A model generated the notes under the pieces. It did no database searches and was not told the DNA's origin. It saw nothing but the letters and a program-made list of their open reading frames with translations. A stretch of 64,000 nt of DNA, taken from contig DEJS01000005.1 of NCBI GenBank assembly GCA_002353485.1, positions 106,216 to 170,215 of the forward strand, read 5' to 3'. This DNA comes from Prevotella sp. UBA2742. Lineage in GTDB: Bacteria > Bacteroidota > Bacteroidia > Bacteroidales > Bacteroidaceae. Below are positions 32,137 through 41,101 of this stretch, in pieces (position 1 is the first letter of the stretch; each line of letters starts with the position of its first letter). Position numbers and translations under genes: made by a program.

Positions 32137-33129
32137 TTATTCTTTGCTTTTATAGATAATATTGTTGGCTCCAGAGGTGATTTTGATGTCGTCGCGATGT
32201 TGGCTGATGAAAGAGTCGATGTGGCGTTTGCGTTTGCTCTCAAAGATTTCATCGATAGCAATGAGGATACCTGTCTCCTCGACATCGCCAAAGCCATAGT
32301 TGATGGCTGTTCCAAATAGCTTCATGGTAGGCGAGAGGCTCATGTAGGCATTGACCAAAGGAGGTATGTTATAGCCCATCTTTCGTATCTCGCTGTTTAA
32401 TACAAGGTAGTCTTCCCTGAAGCTGTTACCACTGAAGAGGGATTCCAACTCATGAAGGTCGGTATCCAATTTCAATGGTTTCATCGGGATAATGAGATTC
32501 TCCTTGTCGTCAAAATATTTTTTGAGGAAGTACAGTATCATGTCGCGTCCCTTACGAATGTAAGAGGGGTACATGGTCATCTTTCCGAAATAGTACTTGA
32601 TGTTGGGTCGTATGACGGGTATGGCTCCCAGACCGTCCCATAGGTTGTCGAGCGCAAAGAGGCTCTTGGCTCCCATGCGTGACGACTGGTATGGCAGTGA
32701 AACGAAGGAACGTCCCAATTCGACGGTGTAGGGCGCGTATTCGTGTATGAATTTCTCAGAGAAATGGAACATGTGGCTGGTGGCCAGTATTGGCTGTCCG
32801 TTGGCATCGTACTGCCAGTCGGTACCAAGCAGATAGCGGTAGCCGCCAATAATCTCCTCTTCGTCAGGGTTCCAGACGATGAGCTGCTTATAGCAGTTCT
32901 GGCAGGTGTCGAATTCGTCGATGTCTGCTTCCTTGCCTGTGCCTCCACCAGCTTCGCGGAAGGCTATCTCACGCAGCCTGCCTATCTCCTTCATAACATT
33001 GGGTGCGTTGTGGGCTGTAATGACGTAGATTTCGTTGTGGCTCTTGTTGGTCATGCGCAACTGCTTGTCTGGCGTCAGTTCACTCTTTAATAAGTCTTTG
33101 CTGATGGGAGAGATGATAGGTTGTTCCAT
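32137..33129 (-). CDS. glsB: Glycine lipid synthesis N-acyltransferase GlsB-like
   Basis: 330 residues of the GNAT/hemolysin-type acyltransferase family (Acetyltransf_5, OlsB-like). IGRLREIAFREAGGGTGKEADIDEFD and AKSLFALDNLWDGLGA are typical. GlsB puts a 3-hydroxy-acyl chain on glycine to give the lyso-glycine lipid (commendamide type). Its partner GlsA lies 43 bp upstream on the same strand, the arrangement known in Bacteroides thetaiotaomicron. It converges with dgt, 11 bp apart. Confidence 0.85.
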   Translation of the reverse strand: MEQPIISPISKDLLKSELTPDKQLRMTNKSHNEIYVITAHNAPNVMKEIGRLREIAFREAGGGTGKEADIDEFDTCQNCYKQLIVWNPDEEEIIGGYRYLLGTDWQYDANGQPILATSHMFHFSEKFIHEYAPYTVELGRSFVSLPYQSSRMGAKSLFALDNLWDGLGAIPVIRPNIKYYFGKMTMYPSYIRKGRDMILYFLKKYFDDKENLIIPMKPLKLDTDLHELESLFSGNSFREDYLVLNSEIRKMGYNIPPLVNAYMSLSPTMKLFGTAINYGFGDVEETGILIAIDEIFESKRKRHIDSFISQHRDDIKITSGANNIIYKSKE

Positions 33130-33172
33130 TATCTTTAGTTATAGTTTGTACACTTGGTTCTGACGAAAGAGG

Positions 33173-33997
33173 TTATAGCTCATACACCTTGTCCTGCACA
33201 TATTTAGCCCATTCTATTGGAGTTTTGCTCTTGTCGAAGGTCTGCCAGGGAATAGGCTGTCCGATTTTGACCTCGAAAGTTTTTCCTACGTTCTTGTACA
33301 TCTCATCTACAAGGAAGAGCATGGCCAGGTTGAATGGCAGGTAACGGTCTGAGAAGTTGGCCAGCCGGTAGAAGAATGTGGAGTTGTGCCCACTGAAGTG
33401 GATAGGCACTATGTCGCGCTGGTATTCCACGCTTTTCTGTATGAAGGTCTTCGACCAGGGTATGTCGCGTATGACGCCGTTATGCTTTCTGGAGCATATA
33501 CCAGCAGGAAACATCAGCATGTGGTTCTGGCTCTCGAAGCCGGCTTTCACCATAGCAGGAAAGTTGCGACTTTGGTGGCCCGTCTTGTTGATGGGTATGC
33601 AGAGTGGTGCCAATCCGGGCAGATTCATTAGCAGGTCGTTGACCAGATATCGGAAGCGTGAGTCGTACTGGCGTCCGATGATGGCTCCCAGGGCTACGCC
33701 GTCCTGGCCTCCCAGCGGGTGGTTCGACACGAAGGTATACAATCGACCGTCATTGGGGTCAGGCAGATTCTCGCGTCCTTTCACCACTAGCGTCATCTGC
33801 AGGTATCGCACGCATTCCTCTAACCATTCTGTTCCCACCTTGTCGCGCGACTCCCAAAGAAATGCATTCACCTGGTCCTGATGAGCTATGCGCTTCAGCC
33901 ACGATACAAGTATTCCAGGCACCCAGCGAGACTTGGTGCCCAGTTTTTCTTTCAGAATCTTCTCAATGTCAATTGTCTTCTTTGTAATCTGTTCCAT
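33173..33997 (-). CDS. glsA: Glycine lipid synthesis O-acyltransferase GlsA-like
   Basis: 274 residues of the PlsC superfamily with FVSNHPLGGQDGVALG (His, Asp with five between, the same spacing as in the 4430 gene) and LMFPAGICSRK at the second block. GlsA adds a second acyl chain to the hydroxyl of the GlsB product, forming the mature glycine lipid of the envelope. The open frame continues upstream through the promoter; METIT-like start MEQITKKTIDIEK at 33997 is chosen, about 26 bp after the -7 box. Confidence 0.85.
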   Translation of the reverse strand: MEQITKKTIDIEKILKEKLGTKSRWVPGILVSWLKRIAHQDQVNAFLWESRDKVGTEWLEECVRYLQMTLVVKGRENLPDPNDGRLYTFVSNHPLGGQDGVALGAIIGRQYDSRFRYLVNDLLMNLPGLAPLCIPINKTGHQSRNFPAMVKAGFESQNHMLMFPAGICSRKHNGVIRDIPWSKTFIQKSVEYQRDIVPIHFSGHNSTFFYRLANFSDRYLPFNLAMLFLVDEMYKNVGKTFEVKIGQPIPWQTFDKSKTPIEWAKYVQDKVYEL

Positions 33998-34022
33998 GTA
34001 ATCGCCACATACTAACGGCATG

Positions 34023-34030
34023 CAAAGGTA
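34023..34030 (-). promoter_or_regulatory. glsA-glsB promoter
   Basis: The minus strand reads TACCTTTGCA about 26 bp before the glsA start. It is back-to-back with a plus-strand -7 box at 34037. Confidence 0.82.
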
Positions 34031-34036
34031 ATTATT

Positions 34037-34044
34037 TAATTTTG
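34037..34044 (+). promoter_or_regulatory. Possible promoter of a non-coding RNA
   Basis: TAATTTTG on the plus strand matches the -7 consensus. No -33 TTG is seen at the expected distance, so the call is weak. It points into a 300-bp region without a gene that ends in a U-tract. Confidence 0.4.
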
Positions 34045-34049
34045 AAAAT

Positions 34050-34287
34050 CTGCACTTTTCCTTGAAAAATGTGTGCTGACAAGACTTTTTTATGTCTTTT
34101 GGGGATATAGAAGTGGTCGCTGATGGTCGGAGCGAGAGACCTTGTGGCTCCAGGCAAGAGGTCCTTTTGCCCGGAGCAATGAGACTCCTTGTCCAAAGCA
34201 CAGAAGAAGTAGGGCTTACCCCACCATTCTTGACAGGTGCTAAACAACGCTAAATAAGATAGTTATGTGGCTCTGTGCCTTTTTTTA
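34050..34287 (+). ncRNA. Candidate structured non-coding RNA upstream of mraZ
   Basis: No convincing protein gene lies between 34031 and 34380. The plus strand has a -7-like box at 34037, a strong imperfect hairpin (GCTCC-a-GGCAA at 34147-34157 with TTGCC-c-GGAGC at 34167-34177), flanking repeats of the type GAGACnCCTTGT, and a closing helix GCACAGA (34198-34204) with TCTGTGC (34272-34278) followed at once by a run of seven T. That ending resembles an intrinsic terminator. It could be one of the structured RNA families known from Bacteroidales; I cannot assign one. The 71-codon minus-strand frame here is Arg/Ser/Lys-rich and unlikely to be real. Confidence 0.4.
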
Positions 34288-34307
34288 AGTTTTATTTGCT
34301 AAAAAAG

Positions 34308-34322
34308 TGGGGAAAAGTGGGG
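34308..34322 (+). promoter_or_regulatory. Putative MraZ operator (two TGGGG repeats)
   Basis: TGGGG at 34308-34312 and again at 34318-34322, separated by exactly 5 bp (10-bp period). MraZ in other bacteria binds TGGGN repeats with 5-bp spacers in its own promoter. The site lies 21-35 bp upstream of the mraZ -7 box, over the -33 region, suited to repression. Confidence 0.75.
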
Positions 34323-34342
34323 CAAATTTGAAGGAAATGTTG

Positions 34343-34350
34343 TACCTTTG
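34343..34350 (+). promoter_or_regulatory. mraZ (dcw cluster) promoter
   Basis: TACCTTTGCA, 30 bp before the mraZ ATG. An unusually clear ribosome site, AAGGAG, follows at 34370-34375. Confidence 0.85.
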
Positions 34351-34380
34351 CAGCCAAAGATATAAATATAAGGAGTACAC

Positions 34381-34833
34381 ATGCGCTTTTTAGGTAGTAT
34401 AGAGGCTAAATTGGATGCCAAGGGACGTGCTTTCCTTCCAGCCACCTTTCGCAAGCTGCTACAGGCTGGTGGTGAGGAGCACTTGGTGTTGCGCAAGGAT
34501 GTCTTCCAGCCTTGTCTGGTGCTCTATCCTGAAAGTGTGTGGAACGAACAGATGGACTTGCTGCGCCAGCGTCTCAGCCGTTGGAACAAACAGCAACAGC
34601 AGGTGTTTCGCAAGTTTGTGTCAGAGGTGGAAGTGCTGACGCTCGACGGCAATGGGCGCTTCCTCATTCCTAAACGATATCAGCGGATGGCCGATATCGA
34701 TATTGACATTAAGTTTACTGGTATGGGCGACACCATCGAAATATGGGGTCAGCAGAATGCCGACGAACAGCAGATGAACGCTGACGACTTCGGGCAAGCC
34801 CTGGAACAACTGATGGGAGACGACGCACAATGA
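34381..34833 (+). CDS. mraZ: Transcriptional regulator MraZ
   Basis: 150 residues with two tandem SpoVT/AbrB-like domains (MRFLGSIEAKLDAKGRAFLPATFR and EVLTLDGNGRFLIPKRYQRM). MraZ forms a ring that represses the dcw promoter through TGGG repeats, two of which lie upstream. The start has a good AAGGAG site, rare in this window. The stop overlaps the rsmH start as ATGA. Confidence 0.96.
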   Translation: MRFLGSIEAKLDAKGRAFLPATFRKLLQAGGEEHLVLRKDVFQPCLVLYPESVWNEQMDLLRQRLSRWNKQQQQVFRKFVSEVEVLTLDGNGRFLIPKRYQRMADIDIDIKFTGMGDTIEIWGQQNADEQQMNADDFGQALEQLMGDDAQ

Positions 34834-35738
34834 TAACGGCAGAGACATATCATGTTCCTGTACTCCTCAAGGAGAGTGTCGACGGGCTGGATATCCAGCC
34901 CGATGGCATTTACGTAGATGTTACTTTTGGGGGTGGGGGGCACACCAGAGAAATTCTTTCTCGGTTGGGCAAGAGAGGTCACCTGTATAGTTTTGATCAG
35001 GACGCCGATGCAGAAAAGAATATCGTTGACGACGAGCGCTTCACCTTCGTTAGGAGCAACTTCAGATATCTGGCTAACTGGATGCGCTATTATGGTGTTG
35101 ATTGTATTGACGGTCTGCTGGGCGACTTAGGTGTGTCAAGCCACCACTTCGATGACGAGACACGAGGCTTCTCGTTTCGTTTCGATGCCCCGTTAGACAT
35201 GCGCATGAACAAAAGGGCAGGTCAGACTGCGGCTGACGTGCTGAATAACTATACAGAGCAGCAATTGGCTGACGTCTTCTACCTTTATGGAGAGCTGAAA
35301 CAGGCACGTCGTATAGCTAAGGCTGTGGCTGACTATCGCAAAACGAAACCTATTGCCACTACAGCAGACCTTTGTGAGTTGGTGGAGCCGCTGATGCGTT
35401 CAGAACGCGAGAAGAAAGACCTTGCTCGTGTCTACCAGGCTCTACGCATAGAGGTGAATCATGAGATGGAGGCTCTGCGCGACATGCTGAAAAGCGCTAC
35501 AGAATTGTTGGCTACAGGAGGCCGTCTGAGTGTCATAACCTACCACTCGCTGGAAGATCGCATTGTGAAAAACGTGATGAAGGCAGGCAATGCAGAAGGA
35601 TACATTGAACAGGACTTCTATGGCCGTATCACCTCACCCTTCCGGATGGTGAACAAGATTATCACCCCTACTAGTGAAGAGCAGCTTGAGAACCCACGTA
35701 GTCGCAGTGCCAAACTGAGAATAGCAGAAAAGATGTAA
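34830..35738 (+). CDS. rsmH: 16S rRNA (cytosine1402-N4)-methyltransferase
   Basis: 302 residues. SAM-binding block DVTFGGGGHTREIL near residue 30, then GLLGDLGVSSHHFDDETRGFSF and the C-terminal TYHSLEDRIVKNVMK, all RsmH hallmarks. It methylates N4 of C1402 in 16S rRNA at the decoding centre. Translationally coupled to mraZ by ATGA; the FtsL-like gene follows after 9 bp. Confidence 0.97.
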   Translation: MITAETYHVPVLLKESVDGLDIQPDGIYVDVTFGGGGHTREILSRLGKRGHLYSFDQDADAEKNIVDDERFTFVRSNFRYLANWMRYYGVDCIDGLLGDLGVSSHHFDDETRGFSFRFDAPLDMRMNKRAGQTAADVLNNYTEQQLADVFYLYGELKQARRIAKAVADYRKTKPIATTADLCELVEPLMRSEREKKDLARVYQALRIEVNHEMEALRDMLKSATELLATGGRLSVITYHSLEDRIVKNVMKAGNAEGYIEQDFYGRITSPFRMVNKIITPTSEEQLENPRSRSAKLRIAEKM

Positions 35739-35747
35739 CGAAACCCT

Positions 35748-36194
35748 ATGGAAGAAGATAAGGAAAAGCAGGAAAAGCAGCAATCGCAGGAACAACAGGC
35801 TGAGGATACACTGAAGGAGACCATTCAGAAGATTAAGGCCACAGCCAAAGAGGAAGACGCCAAGCCTTCTTCGCAGGTCAGTCTTCGCACCATACTTGGT
35901 GGCGACTTGCTGACTACGGAGGTGGTACGTGCGCAGATATGGCTTTTTGTGCTTGTTGTGTTCTTCGCCACCATTTATGTTGCCTTCCGATACCAGTGTC
36001 AGCAAGATATGATTACCATCGATCGTCTTGAGGGTGAGCTGAAGGATGCAAAATTCAAGGCGATGTCGTCGTCGAGCACGCTGACAGAGAAATGTCGTGA
36101 GAGCCACGTATTGGACATATTGAGACAAAATAAGGACTCGCTGCTGCATCAGGCCGATCAGCCGCCCTACATCATAGAAGTACCAGAGGAGTAG
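35748..36194 (+). CDS. ftsL: FtsL-like division protein
   Basis: 148 residues: a Gln/Glu/Lys-rich cytoplasmic N-terminus (1-60), one membrane helix (about 63-81) and a periplasmic coiled coil ending in PPYIIEVPEE. Sequence is poorly conserved, but the bitopic layout and the place between rsmH and ftsI identify it as FtsL, which joins FtsQ and its FtsB partner to activate FtsW-FtsI. The cytoplasmic part is longer than in E. coli FtsL, as is common in Bacteroidetes. Confidence 0.85.
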   Translation: MEEDKEKQEKQQSQEQQAEDTLKETIQKIKATAKEEDAKPSSQVSLRTILGGDLLTTEVVRAQIWLFVLVVFFATIYVAFRYQCQQDMITIDRLEGELKDAKFKAMSSSSTLTEKCRESHVLDILRQNKDSLLHQADQPPYIIEVPEE

Positions 36195-36201
36195 AAAAAG
36201 A

Positions 36202-38307
36202 ATGAGCAAGTTTGAAACAGGAAAGGTAATGCCCCGTTTCATGGCGATAGCACTCGTCATGACACTTCTTGGTGTGGCCATCATAGGCAAGGCCCTCTAC
36301 ATAATGACGGTAAAGAAACAGTACTGGATGGAAGTGGCAGACCGCCTGAAACGTGATTCTGTCAGCGTAAAGCCCAACCGCGGGAACATCCTTAGCTGCG
36401 ATGGGCAGCTGATGGCAACCACCATACCTGAGTACAAGATTTTTATGGATTTCCAGGCCTCGGCCTTTGAGAATGACTCACTGTGGCAGGATAAGGTGGA
36501 TAGTGTCTGCGAAGGACTGACCCGGATATTCCCACAGCGCACCGCTGCCGAGTTTAAGAAACTATTGGAGGAAGGACGCCACAAGGTGAACAGAAACGGC
36601 AGCGTGGGAGCTCGCCATTGGGCTATATGGCCACGTCGCATCAACTACAATACCTACATGGAGGTACGACAGCTGCCTTTCCTGAACATGCCCAAATATA
36701 AAAGTGGATTCCACGAAGAGGAGTACATCTCGCGTAATCGTCCCTTCGGTACGCTTGCACAGCGTACCATTGGCGGGCTCTTTGGTGCCAAGGATTCTGC
36801 CTACTTCGGACTGGAGCTGTCGTACGACTCGCTGCTCAGGGGCACACCGGGTATTACGGGACGTCGTAAGGTGCTGAATAAGTATATGAATATACCCGTT
36901 ACGCAGCCCATTGACGGTTGCGACATCGTAACCACTATCGATGTCAACATGCAAGACCTGGCTGAGCGTGCCCTGTTAGATGAGCTGAAGCTCATAGGCG
37001 GTGAGATGGGCGTAGCTATCCTTATGGAGGTAGAGACAGGCGACATTAAGGCCATCGTCAACCTGATGAGAAACGAGAATGGCAACTATATTGAGGGTGT
37101 CAACTCGGCCATCAGCTATCGTTGCGAGCCCGGCTCTGTGTTCAAGGTGGCATCGTTCCTGGTAGCCCTCGACGACGAGGTCATTCCCAACGATACCAGC
37201 TTCATCATCCATACGGGAAGCGGGGTGATGGATATGCACGGACGTCCGATGAAAGACCACAACTGGCGTCGTGGCGGCTATGGTGACATTAATGTAGCTC
37301 GTGCGCTGGAGGTCAGCTCTAACATTGGTGTCAGCTACGTTATTGACAAGTTCTATGGCAGTAATCCTACCAAATATGTGGAGGGACTCTATCGTGTAGG
37401 CATACACGAAGACCTGAAACTTCCGCTGGTAGGCTACCACCCACCTTACATCCGCATGCCAGACACCAAGACCCGGGACCGCTCGAAATATTGGAGTAAG
37501 ACAACACTGCCTTGGATGTCGATAGGGTATGAGACGCAGATAGCTCCTATCAACACCGTCTCGTTCTACAACGCCATCGCCAACAACGGTAAGATGATGC
37601 AGCCTCGTTTTATTAAGCAGGTCCTGAAGAATGGTGAGGTGGTCAGGGAATACGAACCTGTAGTGCTGAAACGCCAGATAGCCAAGCCCAAGGCCATTAA
37701 AACCATGCAAACCATCTTGGAGCATGTGGTCAGCCAGGGGCTGGGGCGTAAAGCAGGGTCACCCCTGTTCAAAGTAGCAGGTAAGACAGGTACTGCCCAG
37801 GTGGCAGACCAGTATGGTGGCTATCACTCGGGCATCACCCGTTACTGGCTCTCCTTTGCAGGCTATTTCCCTGCCGACAATCCACGCTATTCGTGTATTG
37901 TCTGTATCAAGAAGTCGGGTCTTCCAGCCTCTGGCGGTGGCATGAGTGGTGTCGTGTTCCACCACATTGCAGAAGGTGTGATGGCCCGTCATCTGAAATT
38001 AAGCATCGACGATGCCCATGACGAACAATCAGTTATCGTTCCTGACGTCAAGAACGGCAATACGGAAGATGCCAACATGATACTGAAGAAGCTGGGCATT
38101 GATAAGCGTGTACAGCGTGACGAAGCCAAATACAGCGAGCATATTACTCCCGACGTGACGGGCATGGGTGCCAAAGATGCCGTCTACCTGTTGGAGAGCC
38201 GGGGCCTGAAGGTGAAGGTCCATGGTCGTGGTAAGGTGAAGCGTCAGAGTTATCCTGCCGGCAGGCAGATAGTAAAGGGCAGCGAGTGTATACTGACAAT
38301 GGACTAA
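36202..38307 (+). CDS. ftsI: Division transpeptidase FtsI (PBP3) with C-terminal PASTA domain
   Basis: 701 residues: membrane helix (about 14-34), PBP dimerisation domain, transpeptidase domain with SVFK (Ser312 nucleophile, Lys315), SSN (372-374) and KTGT (528-531), and a C-terminal PASTA region (about 632-701, IVPDVKNGNTEDANMILKKL). It crosslinks septal peptidoglycan with FtsW. The PASTA extension makes it longer than E. coli FtsI (588) and is usual in this phylum. All three active-site motifs are intact. Confidence 0.96.
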   Translation: MSKFETGKVMPRFMAIALVMTLLGVAIIGKALYIMTVKKQYWMEVADRLKRDSVSVKPNRGNILSCDGQLMATTIPEYKIFMDFQASAFENDSLWQDKVDSVCEGLTRIFPQRTAAEFKKLLEEGRHKVNRNGSVGARHWAIWPRRINYNTYMEVRQLPFLNMPKYKSGFHEEEYISRNRPFGTLAQRTIGGLFGAKDSAYFGLELSYDSLLRGTPGITGRRKVLNKYMNIPVTQPIDGCDIVTTIDVNMQDLAERALLDELKLIGGEMGVAILMEVETGDIKAIVNLMRNENGNYIEGVNSAISYRCEPGSVFKVASFLVALDDEVIPNDTSFIIHTGSGVMDMHGRPMKDHNWRRGGYGDINVARALEVSSNIGVSYVIDKFYGSNPTKYVEGLYRVGIHEDLKLPLVGYHPPYIRMPDTKTRDRSKYWSKTTLPWMSIGYETQIAPINTVSFYNAIANNGKMMQPRFIKQVLKNGEVVREYEPVVLKRQIAKPKAIKTMQTILEHVVSQGLGRKAGSPLFKVAGKTGTAQVADQYGGYHSGITRYWLSFAGYFPADNPRYSCIVCIKKSGLPASGGGMSGVVFHHIAEGVMARHLKLSIDDAHDEQSVIVPDVKNGNTEDANMILKKLGIDKRVQRDEAKYSEHITPDVTGMGAKDAVYLLESRGLKVKVHGRGKVKRQSYPAGRQIVKGSECILTMD

Positions 38308-38338
38308 GTGAAGAAATAACAATAATATAATAAGGTAT

Positions 38339-39793
38339 ATGAAACTGAGCGAACTGCTAAGAAATGTAACCACCATCAGCCTCATTGGCAATAGCGAGGC
38401 CGACATTACAGGTGTAGACATCGATTCACGCAAGGTGGAAAAGGGACACCTCTTTGTTGCCATAAAGGGCACACAGACTGACGGACACCGCTTTATTCCC
38501 AAAGCGATAGCGTCAGGGGCTACTGCGGTGTTGTGTGAGGACCTGCCTGAAGAACGCCAGGAGGGTGTGACCTATGTGAAGGTGGCGTCGACAGAAGAGG
38601 CTGTAGGACCTGTCGCCACCATGTTCTATGGCGAGCCTTCAAAACACCTGAAGCTGGTAGGCGTGACAGGAACCAACGGAAAAACCACCATTGCTACCTT
38701 ACTATATAATATGTTTCGTAAGTTCGGCTATAAGTGTGGTTTGCTCTCTACGGTGTGCAACTATATCGAGGACGAAGCTATTCCCGCCGACCATACCACT
38801 CCTGATCCTATCGAGCTGAACTATCTTCTAAGTAAAATGGTACAGGCAGGCTGCGACTATGCCTTCATGGAGTGTTCCAGCCACGCTATTGCCCAGAAGC
38901 GCATCGGCGGACTGAAGTTTGCAGGGGGACTGTTTACCAATCTGACGCGAGACCATCTTGACTACCACAAGACGTTTGAGAACTATCGTGACGCCAAGAA
39001 GGCCTTCTTCGACGGGCTCGACAAGGATGCCTTTGCCATCACCAATGCGGATGACAAGAACGGCGCCATCATGGTGCAGAACACCAAAGCGCAGGTAAAG
39101 ACATACTCCACCCGTAGCATGGCAGACTTCCGTGCACGCATCATAGAATGTCACTTCGAAGGTATGTACCTGGAGATTAATGGTCGTGAGGTGGGTGTAC
39201 AGTTCATTGGCAAGTTCAACGTTTCTAACCTGTTGGCTGTTTATGGTGCTGCAGTGATGTTGGGCAAGGCACCTGAGGACATCCTCGTCGTGCTGAGTAC
39301 CCTGAAGAGTGTCGCCGGCCGTCTGGAGCCCATCCGGTCTGCCGAGGGCGTGACAGCCATCGTGGACTATGCTCACACGCCTGATGCCCTTGAGAACGTG
39401 CTTAATGCTATCCATGAGGTGCTTGATGGCAAGGGAGGACAGGTCATCACAGTATGTGGAGCCGGTGGCAACCGTGACAAGGGCAAACGCCCGCTGATGG
39501 CCCAGGAGGCCGTCAAGCAGAGCAGCCGTGTCATAATCACCTCTGACAATCCTCGCTTCGAGGAGCCTCAGGACATCATTAATGACATGCTGGCAGGGCT
39601 CGACCAGAAACAAATGAAAAAGGTTATCGCTATCGTCGACCGTAAGGAGGCCATTAAAACGGCCGCCATGCTGGCGCAGAAAGGCGATGTCATCCTCATT
39701 GCGGGTAAAGGACATGAGGACTATCAGGAAATTAAGGGAGTGAAACACCACTTCGATGACCGCGAGGTGGTAAGGGAAATTTTCCAGTCGTAG
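38339..39793 (+). CDS. murE: UDP-MurNAc-tripeptide synthetase MurE
   Basis: 484 residues. P-loop TGTNGKTT at 110-117. The third-residue specificity motif is DNPRFEEP (403-410), the DNPR form associated with meso-diaminopimelate, so the peptidoglycan should be of the mDAP type. KGHEDYQ near the end matches the C-terminal block. The acceptor side uses UDP-MurNAc-L-Ala-D-Glu. It sits 31 bp after ftsI without a visible promoter. murF is not in the window. Confidence 0.96.
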   Translation: MKLSELLRNVTTISLIGNSEADITGVDIDSRKVEKGHLFVAIKGTQTDGHRFIPKAIASGATAVLCEDLPEERQEGVTYVKVASTEEAVGPVATMFYGEPSKHLKLVGVTGTNGKTTIATLLYNMFRKFGYKCGLLSTVCNYIEDEAIPADHTTPDPIELNYLLSKMVQAGCDYAFMECSSHAIAQKRIGGLKFAGGLFTNLTRDHLDYHKTFENYRDAKKAFFDGLDKDAFAITNADDKNGAIMVQNTKAQVKTYSTRSMADFRARIIECHFEGMYLEINGREVGVQFIGKFNVSNLLAVYGAAVMLGKAPEDILVVLSTLKSVAGRLEPIRSAEGVTAIVDYAHTPDALENVLNAIHEVLDGKGGQVITVCGAGGNRDKGKRPLMAQEAVKQSSRVIITSDNPRFEEPQDIINDMLAGLDQKQMKKVIAIVDRKEAIKTAAMLAQKGDVILIAGKGHEDYQEIKGVKHHFDDREVVREIFQS

Positions 39794-39827
39794 ACTGCAA
39801 ACAGATAAATAACAAAATAATGAAGCT

Positions 39828-41099
39828 ATGCTATACTATATCTTCCGTTTCTTAGAACAGTACGACATCCCAGGCGCACACATCTGGTCCTACATCTCGT
39901 TTCGTGCGCTATTGGCACTCATCATGTCGCTGCTCATATCAGCATGGTTCGGTGAGTATTTCATCAAATGGATGAAGCGCCGTAATATCTCTGAGACAGC
40001 ACGCGACCCCAGCATCGACCCCTTTGGCGTCGAAAAGAAAGGGGTACCCACCATGGGGGGCATCATCATCATTGTCAGCATTCTGATACCTGTCATATTG
40101 TTGGGACGTATGCGTAACATCTACCTCATCTTGATGGTAGTCACCACGGTGTGGCTCGGTTTCCTTGGTTTCATGGACGACTACATCAAGATATTTCGCA
40201 AGAATAAAGAAGGACTGAGGGGTATCTACAAGATAATAGGGCAGGTCTCCATCGGCTTTATCGTCGGACTGACGCTGTGGCTCAGTCCTGATGCCGTGGT
40301 ACGTGAGAATATCTCTGAGACAAAACAGAACCATGAGGTAGTCATCAAACACAAGCCAGAGGCCGTCAAGTCGCTTCAGACCACTATCCCCTTCATTAAG
40401 AACAACAACCTGAACTACTCCAATGTGATGTCGTTCCTTGGCGAGTACAAGGTGGCTGCGGGGTGGATATTGTTCGTCGTCATGACCATCATCGTTGTCA
40501 CAGCGGTCTCTAACGGTGCCAACCTCAACGACGGCATGGACGGCATGTGTGCCGGCAACTCGGCCATCATAGGCGTGGCCTTGCTCATCTTCGCATACAT
40601 ATCGTCACACATCGTCTATGCGGCTTATTTTGACATCATGTACATCCCGGGTTCACAAGAGCTTGTGGTCTTCCTTAGCGCCTTCATAGGGGCTATGATT
40701 GGTTTCCTGTGGTATAATGCCTTCCCTGCACAGGTCTTCATGGGCGACACTGGCTCGCTGACTATCGGAGGCATCATCGGCGTGTGTGCCATCATCATCC
40801 ACAAGGAGCTGATGCTTCCCATCTTATGTGGTATTTTCTTTATAGAGAGCCTTAGCGTCATCATACAGACACAGTGGTTCAAGATACAGAAGCGCAAGGG
40901 AAAGCGAATCCGGGTGTTCCGTGCTACTCCTATTCACGACACCTTCCGCAGGCTCGACTCACAGCTCGACCCTACAAGTACGTATATTCTAAGAGGATGG
41001 CCCCACCGACCGTTCCATGAGTCGAAGATTACCATCCGCTTCTGGATTACAACCATCATATTGGCAGCATTAACGATTATTACACTTAAAGTAAGATAG
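39828..41099 (+). CDS. mraY: Phospho-N-acetylmuramoyl-pentapeptide transferase
   Basis: 423 residues with about ten membrane helices. GVEKKGVPTMGGIIII, GFLGFMDDYIK (DDxxK) and NLNDGMDGMCAGNSA are MraY signatures, and PIHDTFRR contains the conserved loop histidine. It makes lipid I from UDP-MurNAc-pentapeptide and undecaprenyl phosphate. It is longer than E. coli MraY (360) because of an insertion at about residues 155-195, which is common in Bacteroidetes. Confidence 0.96.
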   Translation: MLYYIFRFLEQYDIPGAHIWSYISFRALLALIMSLLISAWFGEYFIKWMKRRNISETARDPSIDPFGVEKKGVPTMGGIIIIVSILIPVILLGRMRNIYLILMVVTTVWLGFLGFMDDYIKIFRKNKEGLRGIYKIIGQVSIGFIVGLTLWLSPDAVVRENISETKQNHEVVIKHKPEAVKSLQTTIPFIKNNNLNYSNVMSFLGEYKVAAGWILFVVMTIIVVTAVSNGANLNDGMDGMCAGNSAIIGVALLIFAYISSHIVYAAYFDIMYIPGSQELVVFLSAFIGAMIGFLWYNAFPAQVFMGDTGSLTIGGIIGVCAIIIHKELMLPILCGIFFIESLSVIIQTQWFKIQKRKGKRIRVFRATPIHDTFRRLDSQLDPTSTYILRGWPHRPFHESKITIRFWITTIILAALTIITLKVR

Positions 41100-41101
41100 C
41101 A

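Noticed and set aside
34032..34247. 71-codon minus-strand frame upstream of mraZ
   Set aside because: No -7 box or family match, and it lies on the opposite strand from the structured-RNA signals; treated as non-coding.
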